Shown here: one piece after another, positions 1 through 8,052 of the stretch | Numbering within the stretch: the first letter of the stretch is position 1 | How the letters are laid out: each line of letters opens with the position of its first letter | Origin: Alphaproteobacteria bacterium | Lineage (GTDB): Bacteria > Pseudomonadota > Alphaproteobacteria > Caulobacterales > Caulobacteraceae | Direction: 5' to 3' | NCBI GenBank assembly: GCA_025359785.1 | Contig: JANYET010000054.1 | Coordinates: 1 to 63,105 of the forward strand | DNA length: 63,105 nt | Translations under genes and position numbers: made by a program | The notes under the pieces: generated by a model | The model's database searches: none | What the model was told of the DNA's origin: nothing | What the model saw: the letters and a program-made list of their open reading frames with translations, nothing else

Positions 1-65
1 GTCTGTCGCCAAGCCTGTCTTAGCGAAAGTCCCAAGCTGAACAGCGGTTCCCCACAGCCAGGATA

Positions 66-119
66 GGCACGGGCTCCGCGCCTTCGCGAGTCATTTCCGC
101 AGGTTGCAAAGCCCGTGCC
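66..119. other. Inverted repeat downstream of nrdA
   Basis: Arms GGCACGGGCT (66-75) and AGCCCGTGCC (110-119) form a perfect 10-bp stem around a 34-nt loop, about 50 nt past the nrdA stop. There is no T-run, so this is at best a weak terminator or a processing structure. Nothing else is recognisable in positions 1-169. Confidence 0.35.
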
Positions 120-169
120 GCGGCAGGGAAGCCGTTGATAAGGTTCAGATCAGCCGAGGCCCTCGCCGC

Positions 170-2026
170 CTACTGGCAGGCGAGGCATTCCTCATAGTCG
201 GTCTTGACCGCCCCTGACATATCGACCGCCTCCTGGGTTTCGCCGCCGGCGTGGCTCGCCCGCTGCACCGACTTCGAGCGCAGGTAGTAGAGCGACTTGC
301 AGCCGCGTTCCCAGGCCTGCCAGTGCAACATGTGCAGGTCCCATTTGTCGATGTCGCCGGCCAGGAACAGGTTCACCGACTGTGACTGACAGATTTCCGG
401 CGTCCGGTCGGCGGCGAGCTCGATGACCCAGCGCTGATCGATCTCGAAGGCGGTCTTGTAGACGTCCTTGTCGTCCTGGCTGAGGAACTCGAGATGCTGC
501 ACGGAGCCTTCGTTCTGCAGGATCGAATCCCAGACCGCCGGCGTGTTCTGGCCCGCCGCCTCCAGCAGCCGCTCCAGGTAAGGGCTCTTCACCGCGAAGG
601 TGCCGGAGAGCGTCTTGTGGCTGTAGATATTGGCCGGGATCGGCTCGATGCCGGCCGAGGTGCCGCCGCAGATGATCGAGATCGAGGCGGTCGGCGCGAT
701 CGCCAGCTTGTGGGAGAACCGCTCCATGATGCCGCGGTCCTCGGCGTCCGGGCACGGCCCGCGCTCGGCGGCCAGCGTCCGCGAGGCCGCGTCGCACTGC
801 CGGCGCAGGGTCTTGAACAGCCGCATGTTCCAGCTCTTGGCCAGCGCGCTTTCGAACGGCACGTTCTGGGCCTGCAGGAAGGTGTGGAAGCCCATCAGGC
901 CGAGGCCCACCGAGCGCTCGCGCCTGGCGGCGTAGACGGCGTTGGCCATCTCCGGCGGCGCGCGCTGGATGAAATCCTCCAGCACATTGTCGAGGAAGCG
1001 CATGACGTCCTCGATGAAGGTCGGATGGTCGCGCCATTCCAGGAAAGTCTCGGCGTTCACCGACGACAGGCAGCAGACGGCGGTCCGCTCGGCGCCCAGG
1101 TGATCCTTGCCGGTGTGCAGCATGATCTCGGAGCAGAGGTTGGACTGCCGGACATTGAGACCGAGCTCGCGCTGATGCTGCGGCATGGCGCGGTTCACGG
1201 TGTCGGAGAAGATCAGGTAGGGCTCGCCGGTTTGCAGGCGGATTTCGAGGATCTTCTGCCACAGCGAGCGGGCGTCGACCTCGCGGACCACGTCCTTGGT
1301 CTTGGGCGAGCGCAGGCCAAACATCTGGCCGTCGCGCACGGCTTCCATGAACTCGTCGCTGATCGAGATGCCGTGGTGCAGGTTCAGCGACTTGCGGTTG
1401 AAGTCGCCGGAGGGTTTGCGGATTTCCAGGAACTCCTCGATCTCCGGATGGTGGATGTCGAGGTAGACCGCGGCCGACCCGCGACGCAGCGACCCCTGGC
1501 TGATCGCCAGGGTCAGGCTGTCCATCACGCGGATGAAGGGGATGATGCCGCTGGTCTGGCCCGCGCCCTTCACCTTCTCGCCGATCGAGCGCACGCCGCC
1601 CCAATAGGTGCCGATGCCGCCGCCGTTCGAGGCCAGGTGGACGTTCTCGTTCCAGACGCTCTGGATGCCCTCCAGGCTGTCCGGCACGGCATTGAGGAAG
1701 CACGAGATCGGCAGGCCACGGGCCGCCCCGCCGTTCGACAGCACCGGCGTCGAGGGCATGAACCAGAGCTTCGAGATGTAGTCGTAAATCCGTTGCGCAT
1801 GGTCGGCATCGTCGGCGTAGGCGGTCGCGACCCGGGCGAACATGTCCTGATAGCTCTCGCCGGCCAGGAGGTAGCGGTCCTCGAGCGTGGTCTTGCCGAA
1901 ATCGGTCAGTAGCGCGTCGCGCGCGCGGTCGACCTCGACCTTACGGACCAGCTGCAACTGCGGCCGCGCGGCCTCGACAACCCGTTCAATAGACTCGGCA
2001 ATCCCAACTTTCGCCGCTTCACTCAT
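170..2026 (-). CDS. nrdA: Class I ribonucleoside-diphosphate reductase, alpha subunit
   Basis: This is the large catalytic subunit that reduces ribonucleotides to deoxyribonucleotides. The 617-aa product has the alpha-chain signature LSNGG followed by PISCFLN (active-site Cys near residue 110), the NGGGIGTYWG segment and a C-terminal CLAC pair that would shuttle reducing equivalents. The first 30 or so residues lead straight into the catalytic barrel, so the N-terminal ATP-cone that gives dATP feedback seems to be absent. ATG at 2026 is chosen because a GGTCAGGGA ribosome-binding site precedes it and the longer frame has no family similarity. nrdB is not visible; it may lie beyond the left edge. 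The upstream region carries probable NrdR boxes and a hairpin leader. Confidence 0.95.
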   Translation of the reverse strand: MSEAAKVGIAESIERVVEAARPQLQLVRKVEVDRARDALLTDFGKTTLEDRYLLAGESYQDMFARVATAYADDADHAQRIYDYISKLWFMPSTPVLSNGGAARGLPISCFLNAVPDSLEGIQSVWNENVHLASNGGGIGTYWGGVRSIGEKVKGAGQTSGIIPFIRVMDSLTLAISQGSLRRGSAAVYLDIHHPEIEEFLEIRKPSGDFNRKSLNLHHGISISDEFMEAVRDGQMFGLRSPKTKDVVREVDARSLWQKILEIRLQTGEPYLIFSDTVNRAMPQHQRELGLNVRQSNLCSEIMLHTGKDHLGAERTAVCCLSSVNAETFLEWRDHPTFIEDVMRFLDNVLEDFIQRAPPEMANAVYAARRERSVGLGLMGFHTFLQAQNVPFESALAKSWNMRLFKTLRRQCDAASRTLAAERGPCPDAEDRGIMERFSHKLAIAPTASISIICGGTSAGIEPIPANIYSHKTLSGTFAVKSPYLERLLEAAGQNTPAVWDSILQNEGSVQHLEFLSQDDKDVYKTAFEIDQRWVIELAADRTPEICQSQSVNLFLAGDIDKWDLHMLHWQAWERGCKSLYYLRSKSVQRASHAGGETQEAVDMSGAVKTDYEECLACQ

Positions 2027-2048
2027 CGTCCCTGACCCATGCCCCAAA

Positions 2049-2078
2049 GGAAACCGACTCAGCCGAGTCTTGGTTTCC
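2049..2078 (-). promoter_or_regulatory. 5'-UTR hairpin of nrdA
   Basis: On the minus strand GGAAACC-AA-GACTC pairs with GAGTC-GGTTTCC around a 4-nt loop, giving a 12-bp stem with an AA bulge. It ends 22 nt before the nrdA ATG, between the start codon and the NrdR-like boxes, so it should lie in the mRNA leader. Its role is unknown; it may affect translation or stability. Confidence 0.5.
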
Positions 2079-2082
2079 AGCC

Positions 2083-2149
2083 CCCACATGTTGTGGGCGA
2101 ACCGCCCGAACAACCTACATATGGGGCACCCGTCCTAATGACTCGTCAA
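2083..2149 (-). promoter_or_regulatory. Probable nrdA promoter with tandem NrdR boxes
   Basis: Two imperfect palindromes related to the NrdR consensus (ACACWATATATWGTGT) lie at about 2112-2127 (core ATATGT) and 2083-2098 (core ACATGT). Their cores are 31 bp apart, three helical turns, the usual spacing for paired NrdR boxes. A -35-like TTGACG (minus strand, 2149-2144) sits upstream, so the -10 region would overlap box 1, which fits repression. No nrdR gene is in the window. Confidence 0.55.
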
Positions 2150-2293
2150 TGAGGACGGCCATCGGCGCCCAGCTTTTTTCGTAAACCAAAGGTTAACGAG
2201 CACGCCCACGCCTCGGCAGATCAAGGGCTTGGCGCCCATCGCCGCCCGCTCGCTCACGACACTGTGAGATTAGTCCCGCGGGGTCCTAGGGAT

Positions 2294-2602
2294 TCAGTTG
2301 GTCCGACGACCTGGCGGGGGGTCGTGGGTCATGGCGGGACCCGAAACGGCGGTCGGGAATTCCTGGCCACCCTCTTCTTCTCGGGGCCCGTCTTCTCGGG
2401 GCCTGCGGTCGATGAGGCCTTCCTCTATCGCCCAGTCCTCATCTTCGAACTGGCTCCAGTCCGGGGTGATCCCTAAGTCGCGGCAGATGCGGGCCAGGTC
2501 CATGCCGATCTCGGCCAGCTCCGCCAGCATCCTCATATGCCGCTCGGTTCGCGCCGCGGCGGGATCGGGGGTTGTGGAGGGCTGCGCGACGGCCACGAAC
2601 AT
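2294..2602 (-). CDS. Small conserved alphaproteobacterial protein of unknown function
   Basis: A 102-aa product with the segment RHMRMLAELAEIGMDLAR, which resembles a short helical motif I recall from many uncharacterised alphaproteobacterial proteins. It is followed by an acidic stretch (FEDEDWAIEEG) and a charged, low-complexity tail. No signal peptide or enzyme motif is seen. ATG at 2602 is the first methionine compatible with the conserved part. No good ribosome-binding site precedes it, and the frame stays open further upstream, so the start is uncertain. The gene stands alone between nrdA and putA. Confidence 0.55.
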   Translation of the reverse strand: MFVAVAQPSTTPDPAAARTERHMRMLAELAEIGMDLARICRDLGITPDWSQFEDEDWAIEEGLIDRRPREDGPREEEGGQEFPTAVSGPAMTHDPPPGRRTN

Positions 2603-2819
2603 AACAGGAACATCGAAGAGGCCGAAAGTCAAGAAAATGCGGGCTCCCCACCCCCATCCGCCGGCGCGTCTTATCACCCGCCTTCCAGGCGTTCTATGAC
2701 GCCAACGGCAATCAGGGCGCCGCTGCGGATATCTACGGACTACACCCAAGCCAAGGAACGTAGCCGATTGAGCGGCGAGTTGCGGGATACCGCGACCGGA
2801 CCTCTAACACCCGTCCCGC

Positions 2820-5800
2820 CTACGGATTGAGATTCAGCAGCGCCGGATCGCCGCCCTGGGCGGCGATGTTGACGCTGACCGCGCGCTCGACGGCGTAGCG
2901 CAACAGGGCGTGGGGGCCGCCGGCTTTGGGGCCGGTGCCGGAGAGGCCCTCGCCGCCGAAGGGCTGGACGCCGACCACGGCGCCGATCATCGAGCGGTTG
3001 ACGTAGGCGTTGCCGGCCGGGACGAGGCCTCGGACCTGTTCGGCGAAGGCTTCGATGCGGCTGTGGACGCCGAGCGTCAGGCCATAGCCGGCGGCGGCCA
3101 GGGGCGCCGTGGCGGCGGCGAGATCGTTCGCGTCATAGCGGACCACATGCAGGATCGGTCCGAACACCTCCTTCTGCAGGAACGCGGCGGACGGGATCTC
3201 GGCCAGGACGGGCCCGAAGAAATGACCGCCCCGATGCGCCTTCGGCGCATCGGCCCCCCTCGCTTCGCGATCCACCCCCACTGGGGGTGGATTGGGCGCA
3301 ACGATCTCGTGGACCACCTTGGCGTCGCGGGCCAAGCGATCGCGGTGGGCGACGAGCACGGCGCGGGCATCCTCGTCGATCACCGGGCCAATGTCCGTAC
3401 ACGGATCGGCGGGGTCGCCGAGCACCAGGGCGTGCATGGCGCCGGCCAGGCCCTCGATCAGGGCGTCGGCGGTGTCGTGCGGCGCGAACAGGATGCGCAG
3501 CGCCGAGCAGCGCTGGCCGGCAGAGCCGAAGGCCGAGGCGATGACGTCGTCGATCACCTGTTCGCGCAGCGCCGTGGTGTCCACGAACATGGCGTTGAGC
3601 CCGCCGGTCTCAGCGATGAACGGCACGATCGGGCCGTTGCGCGCGGCCAGCGTGCGGTTGATCGCCCAGGCGGTCTCCGTCCCGCCGGTAAAGGCGACGC
3701 CGGCGCAGGCCGGGTGGGCGACCAGGGCCTGGCCGATGGTCGCGCCGTCGCCGGGCAGCAGGTGCAGCAGGTTGGGGTCCAGCCCGGCGGCGTGGAACAG
3801 CCGCACGGTTTCGGCGGCGATCAGCGGGGTCTGTTCGGCGGGCTTGGCCAGCACCGCGTTGCCGGCGGCCAAGGCCGCGGCGATCTGGCCGGTGAAGATG
3901 GCCAGCGGGAAATTCCAGGGGCTGATGCAGGCAAAGACCCCGCGGCCGTGCAGGGAGAGCTGGTTCACTTCGCCCACCGGGCCGCGCAGGGTCTCGGGCG
4001 CCCCGAACTGCCGCTCGGCCAGGCTCGCGTAGTAGCGGCAGAAGTCGGCGGCCTCACGCACCTCGGCGACGCCGTCGGCCAGTGTCTTGCCGGCCTCGAC
4101 CGCGCAGATGGCGATAAGCCGTTCGCGGTGGGCCTCCAGCGCGTCGGCCATGGCGCGGAGCACCGGCGCGCGGCCCTCGCCGCCCAGGGCGTTCCAGGCA
4201 GGCTGGGCGAGCCGCGCGGCGGCGTAGGCGGCGTCGACGTCGGCGGCGGTGGCGTCGGACACCTGGCCGATGGTCCTGGCCAGATCGGCGGGCGAAACCC
4301 GCGGAGCCGCCTCGCCCTTGCCAGCACTGCCGCCGCGGATCGGGCCGCCGACGATCGGGCCGGCCTCCAGCCTCGGCAGGGCGGCGACGGCGCGCGCGAG
4401 ACTGTCGCGGGTCTCGGCGATGGAGAGGTCGAGGCCCTGCGAGTTCCGGCGGCTCGGGCCGTAGAGATCGACCGGCAGCGGGATGCGCGGGTGCGGCGCG
4501 CCGCCGGCGGCCTCGACCGTGGAGATTGGGTCGGAGACCACCTTTTCGACCGGGGTCTTCTCGTCCAGCAGCGCGTGGACGAAGGAGGTGTTGGCGCCGT
4601 TCTCCAGCAGACGGCGCACCAGGTAGGGGAGCAGGTCCTCGTGGCTGCCGACCGGGGCGTAGACCCGCAGCGGAAAGGCGCCGTAGCGGTCCTTGGCGCC
4701 GGCGTAGAGCGCCTCGCCCATGCCGTGCAGACGCTGATATTCCGGGGAAAGGCCGGCCTGGCGCGCCATCAGGCGCACGGCGGCCAGGGTGTGGGCGTTG
4801 TGGGTGGCGAACTGGCCGTAGAGCGCCGGCGCCGCGCCCAGCAGCGCGCGGGCGCAGACCAGGTAGGACAGATCGGTCGCCGCCTTGGTGGTGTAGACCG
4901 GATAGCCCGGCAGGCCCGCCACCTGGGCGCGCTTCACTTCCGAGTCCCAATAGGCGCCCTTGACCAGCCGGACCATCAGCCGCCGGCCGCTGGCGCGCGC
5001 GATGCCGGCCACGGCCTCGATCACCTGCGGTCCGCGCTTCTGATAGGCCTGTACCGCCAGGCCGAGCCCGGTCCAGGCGCCCAGCTCCGGCGCGTTCGCC
5101 AGCCGCTCCAGGATCTCCAGCGAGACGGCCAAGCGGTCGGCCTCTTCGGCGTCCAAGGTGAGATTGATGTCGGCGGCGGCGGCGACCACGGCCAGGCGTT
5201 TGATGCGCGGATAGAGCTCGCCCCAGAGGCGCTCCGGCTGACGGGCGTCATAGCGGGGCGATAGCGCCGAGAGCTTCACGGAAACCCCGTGGCCGGCTTC
5301 CGGACCCTTATCGCCGGCATGCTTGGCGACCACCTTCAGGGCGGTGGCGTAGGCCGCCTCATAGCGGTCGGCGTCGGCCTCGGTGCGGGCGCCCTCGCCC
5401 AGCATGTCGAAGGAGCAGGCAAAGCCCTCCTGGGCGGCGCGGCGAATGGCCTTTTCGATGGTGGCGCCCAGCACGAACTGCTCGCCCATGATCCGGACGG
5501 CGGCGCCCACCGCGCGGCGGATCACCGGCTCGCCCAGGCGGCCGGCGAGCCTGCGGATAAAGCCCGGCAGGTCGGCGCCGGCGTCCTCGTCCGGGTCGAT
5601 CAGCTTGCCGGTCAGCATCAGGCTCCAGGTCGAGGCGTTGACCAGGATCGAGTCGGAATTGCCCGCGTGGCTCGCCCAATCGGCCGAGGCGATCTTTTCG
5701 GCGATCAGCTTGTCGCGGGTTTCTTCATCCGGGGTGCGCAGCAAGGCTTCGGCCAGGCACATCAGGGCCAGACCCTCGCGGGTCGAGAGGCTGAACTCCT

Positions 5801-5987
5801 GCAGGAAGCTTTCGACGACGCCCTGACGGCTGGCCCCGCGCCGCGCCGCGCGCACCAGGGCCGTGGCTTCGTCAAGCACCGCCTGGCGGTCCTCGATGCT
5901 CAACGGCTTGGCGCCCAGGGCGGCGGCCACGGCCTGCCGCTCATCCGTAAATTTTGCTGAATCCAGGTGATCGAAAGGCATGTCCAT
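2820..5987 (-). CDS. putA: Bifunctional proline dehydrogenase / P5C dehydrogenase PutA
   Basis: PutA oxidises proline to glutamate in two steps. In this 1055-aa protein the FAD-dependent proline dehydrogenase barrel covers about residues 90-500 (RLVKGAYWDSEVKRAQ, FATHNAHT). The NAD-dependent aldehyde dehydrogenase covers about 560-1040 (ETGGLNAMF with catalytic Glu, GQRCSALRIL with catalytic Cys). There is no N-terminal ribbon-helix-helix domain, so it should be an enzyme only and not an autorepressor. An unusual Pro/Arg/Gly-rich insert near residues 895-922 is encoded by two back-to-back palindromes (see repeat and finding). Start is ATG 5987, with another ATG two codons later. No Lrp-type putR is adjacent. 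Confidence 0.95.
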   Translation of the reverse strand: MDMPFDHLDSAKFTDERQAVAAALGAKPLSIEDRQAVLDEATALVRAARRGASRQGVVESFLQEFSLSTREGLALMCLAEALLRTPDEETRDKLIAEKIASADWASHAGNSDSILVNASTWSLMLTGKLIDPDEDAGADLPGFIRRLAGRLGEPVIRRAVGAAVRIMGEQFVLGATIEKAIRRAAQEGFACSFDMLGEGARTEADADRYEAAYATALKVVAKHAGDKGPEAGHGVSVKLSALSPRYDARQPERLWGELYPRIKRLAVVAAAADINLTLDAEEADRLAVSLEILERLANAPELGAWTGLGLAVQAYQKRGPQVIEAVAGIARASGRRLMVRLVKGAYWDSEVKRAQVAGLPGYPVYTTKAATDLSYLVCARALLGAAPALYGQFATHNAHTLAAVRLMARQAGLSPEYQRLHGMGEALYAGAKDRYGAFPLRVYAPVGSHEDLLPYLVRRLLENGANTSFVHALLDEKTPVEKVVSDPISTVEAAGGAPHPRIPLPVDLYGPSRRNSQGLDLSIAETRDSLARAVAALPRLEAGPIVGGPIRGGSAGKGEAAPRVSPADLARTIGQVSDATAADVDAAYAAARLAQPAWNALGGEGRAPVLRAMADALEAHRERLIAICAVEAGKTLADGVAEVREAADFCRYYASLAERQFGAPETLRGPVGEVNQLSLHGRGVFACISPWNFPLAIFTGQIAAALAAGNAVLAKPAEQTPLIAAETVRLFHAAGLDPNLLHLLPGDGATIGQALVAHPACAGVAFTGGTETAWAINRTLAARNGPIVPFIAETGGLNAMFVDTTALREQVIDDVIASAFGSAGQRCSALRILFAPHDTADALIEGLAGAMHALVLGDPADPCTDIGPVIDEDARAVLVAHRDRLARDAKVVHEIVAPNPPPVGVDREARGADAPKAHRGGHFFGPVLAEIPSAAFLQKEVFGPILHVVRYDANDLAAATAPLAAAGYGLTLGVHSRIEAFAEQVRGLVPAGNAYVNRSMIGAVVGVQPFGGEGLSGTGPKAGGPHALLRYAVERAVSVNIAAQGGDPALLNLNP
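3231..3292. repeat. Two adjacent palindromes inside putA
   Basis: CCGATGCGCC (3231-3240) pairs with GGCGCATCGG (3244-3253), and ATCCACCCCCA (3270-3280) pairs with TGGGGGTGGAT (3282-3292). Both stems are perfect. They stay in frame with putA and encode a non-conserved, proline- and arginine-rich insert in the aldehyde dehydrogenase domain. This looks like an intergenic-type palindromic repeat that entered a coding sequence. Confidence 0.6.
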
Positions 5988-6050
5988 CCCACGCGTTCGT
6001 CGGGACTAATGGGAAGATCATGCGCCGGATGCAAGGGGAGTGGCCGGGAA

Positions 6051-6203
6051 GTTGCTCCCCGCAGGGGGAGCTGTCGCGAAGCGGCTGAGGGGGTTTCAAC
6101 TCAGACGTCACGAACGGGCAGGCGACGCCAGTTCAGGGGATGAAGCCCCCTCCGGCCCGTTGAGCCACCTCCCCCTCATCGCGCTTCGCGCTGGGGGAGG
6201 AAC
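6051..6203. repeat. Dispersed palindromic intergenic element
   Basis: A GC-rich block with related inverted ends. The left end begins GTTGCTCCCCGCAGGGGGAG and continues with CGCGAAGCGGCTGAGGGGG. The right end, read on the minus strand, begins GTTCCTCCCCCAGCGCGAAG and continues to GATGAGGGGGAGGTGG. The CGCGAAGCG / GAGGGGG vocabulary is typical of alphaproteobacterial intergenic repeats. It lies between putA and the ompA terminator. Confidence 0.6.
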
Positions 6204-6220
6204 TACAAGATCAAACGCAA

Positions 6221-6246
6221 GGAGCCCGGCCTTTCGGCCGGGCTCC
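6221..6246 (-). terminator. Rho-independent terminator of the OmpA-family gene
   Basis: A perfect 11-bp stem, GGAGCCCGGCC (6221-6231) with GGCCGGGCTCC (6236-6246), has a 4-nt loop. It lies 31 nt past the stop of the minus-strand OmpA-like gene and is followed on that strand by TTGCGTTTG. Confidence 0.7.
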
Positions 6247-6277
6247 AGACGTCTTACCGAACCTTCGGCAGTCGAGA

Positions 6278-7498
6278 TCAGAAGTTGATGTCGATCGTCG
6301 AACGGCGGTTCAGCGGTTCTTTCACACCGTCGCCGGTGGCGACTGCCGGGGCGGTTTCACCCTTCCAGTCGACCGACAGGGCGGTCTGGGCGACGCCCAT
6401 GCCGACCAGGGCGTCAGCGACGGCCTTGGCGCGGCGTTCCGACAGGCGAACGTTGTACTTCGCCGAACCGGAGGTGTCGGTGTGGCCAACCACGATCACC
6501 TTGGTCGCGTGACCGGCGGCGGCGTAGTTCGCGGCTTCCTGGACCACCGACTGGGCTTCCGGCGTCAGGATGTACTGATCGAACGGGAAGTAGACGATGA
6601 ACTGCTTCGCCTCATAGGCCGGCGGCGGAGGCGGCGGCGGAGGAGGCGGGGGCGGAGGCGGCGGGGGAGGCGGCGGGGGCGGCGGGGGCGGCGGCGGCGG
6701 GGGAGGCGGCGGCGGCGGCGGGGCGGCGAAGGAGTAACGCAGGCCAACCGTCACCGAGGAGTCGCGATACTTGCCCGCGAAGACACCCGGCTGCAGGGCA
6801 TTGCTGCCTTGCGAGGAGTAGCTGCCATCCGAGCCGCTGAGGAAGCGGTACGTCGCGTCGATCTTCAGACGGTCGGTCGCCTTCCAGCTGGCGCCGCCGA
6901 GCACTTGCCAGGCGAACACCGAAGCGCTCGAGTCAATGTGCAGCGTCTGGATCGGCGGGTTGGCGCCGGACTGAGTGGTGACGATGCCGGTCACGTTCGA
7001 GAACTGGCCGTCAGTGGTCAGGTCGATGTGGTGGATGCCGACGCCGGCGCCGATGAACGGATTGATCATCCAATCCGGGCCGATGTCATAGATGACATTG
7101 CCCATCACGGTCCAAGACTCGATCTTGCCGTTCGGCGGGCCGCAAGTGGGGGCGGCCGCGCTGCGGATCACGTTGGTGGAGCAGAGCCCGGCGATCGCCT
7201 GGTTGCTGCCGCCACGAACCGAATCGATGTTCCCGGGGCGATAGCCGCCCTCGAGTTCAGCGCGCCAGTGATCGGTGATCTGATAGCCGAGGCGACCGAA
7301 GACGGCGTAGTCGTCTTTCTGGTTGAAGCGCCACGTGTACTTGATGCCGTTGGCGGCCAGGTTGGTCGAGTCGAGCTTCATGCCCTCGGGCCAGTGATAG
7401 CCGAGGTCGATGGCGCCATACCAACCGACTTGAGCAGATGCGCCGGTTGCGGCGCAAACCGCCGCCATCGCAGCCCCTGCCAGGAGTTTGAATTTCAT
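6278..7498 (-). CDS. OmpA-family outer membrane protein with 34-residue polyproline linker
   Basis: A 406-aa envelope protein. Residues 1-22 form a signal peptide cut after ASA. Residues 23 to about 258 look like an 8-stranded outer-membrane barrel (alternating aromatic strands, WYGAIDLGYHW, VTVGLRYSF). Residues 260-293 are an uninterrupted run of prolines. Residues 297-406 are an OmpA-like peptidoglycan-binding domain (VVGHTDTSGSAKYN, LSERRAKAV). The protein probably anchors the outer membrane to the wall, with the polyproline rod spanning the periplasm. The (NGG)n coding track is prone to slippage, so its length may vary between strains. The start has an AGAGGGC upstream. It appears monocistronic, with its own terminator. 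Confidence 0.92.
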   Translation of the reverse strand: MKFKLLAGAAMAAVCAATGASAQVGWYGAIDLGYHWPEGMKLDSTNLAANGIKYTWRFNQKDDYAVFGRLGYQITDHWRAELEGGYRPGNIDSVRGGSNQAIAGLCSTNVIRSAAAPTCGPPNGKIESWTVMGNVIYDIGPDWMINPFIGAGVGIHHIDLTTDGQFSNVTGIVTTQSGANPPIQTLHIDSSASVFAWQVLGGASWKATDRLKIDATYRFLSGSDGSYSSQGSNALQPGVFAGKYRDSSVTVGLRYSFAAPPPPPPPPPPPPPPPPPPPPPPPPPPPPPPPPPPAYEAKQFIVYFPFDQYILTPEAQSVVQEAANYAAAGHATKVIVVGHTDTSGSAKYNVRLSERRAKAVADALVGMGVAQTALSVDWKGETAPAVATGDGVKEPLNRRSTIDINF

Positions 7499-8052
7499 AA
7501 TTGAGAGCCCTCTTCGTTGCCCTAGCGCTGCGGCCTAATGACCCAGCTTTTCTTATACCAAGGCCGGAAGATTAGGTCAGTGTCGCCGAAGCCACACTCG
7601 AACCTCATTCTTACAGCCCAACGAACCTTCGCCGGACGCTATACGACTATCGGGTTGCAGATCAACGCCGCGAGGAAATTGAACCGCTCCCAGAACCACT
7701 TCCAGAGAGGAAAACCCGCGCGTCCGACACGGGCATCCCATCCTGAATTGCTTTCCTCTGTCCTGGCCGGGCCGCGACAGGCGCGCAGCACGCCGTTCGC
7801 TCGACCGGAAGATGCGGAAATACCTGTAAATTTTCTCTTCGCCGAGACAGTCGGAAAATTCTGCCGAAGGCGTGTCCGGCTTTTGCCGGAGCCCTCGTCC
7901 GTTACCTGACCCGCGGCTGCGACGCCCCCTTGTTGTTGCGCGCCCCAGATGCGCTCATCCTTGCAACGTAGACGCTGCGGCTCGGTTCCCGCCACAGACC
8001 GCGCACGGACCATTTTTCGCCATTTCGCCGCCGCGGTTCCGATGAGCCGGCC
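7499..8052. other. 554-bp gene-free region
   Basis: Lower-GC spacer between two minus-strand genes. Frames at 7538-7909 (+) and 7639-8013 (-) are open but overlap one another and show no conserved motif or ribosome-binding site. A TATAAG on the minus strand near 7550 could be the -10 of the OmpA-like gene. I see no tRNA-like fold, repeat or strong hairpin. Confidence 0.5.

Noticed and set aside
2640..2762. Plus-strand frame encoding FYDANGNQGAAADIYG, resembling a coding fragment
   Set aside because: Short, without a start or ribosome-binding site, and overlapping the upstream region of the small minus-strand gene; too weak to call a gene remnant.
2910..5264. 784-aa plus-strand open frame across putA
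   Set aside because: High-GC shadow of putA, rich in Arg/Gly/Ala without motifs; the minus strand is clearly coding.
7538..8013. Two overlapping open frames (123 aa plus, 124 aa minus) in the spacer upstream of the OmpA-like gene
   Set aside because: Neither has a ribosome-binding site, conserved motif or typical codon pattern, and they overlap each other.
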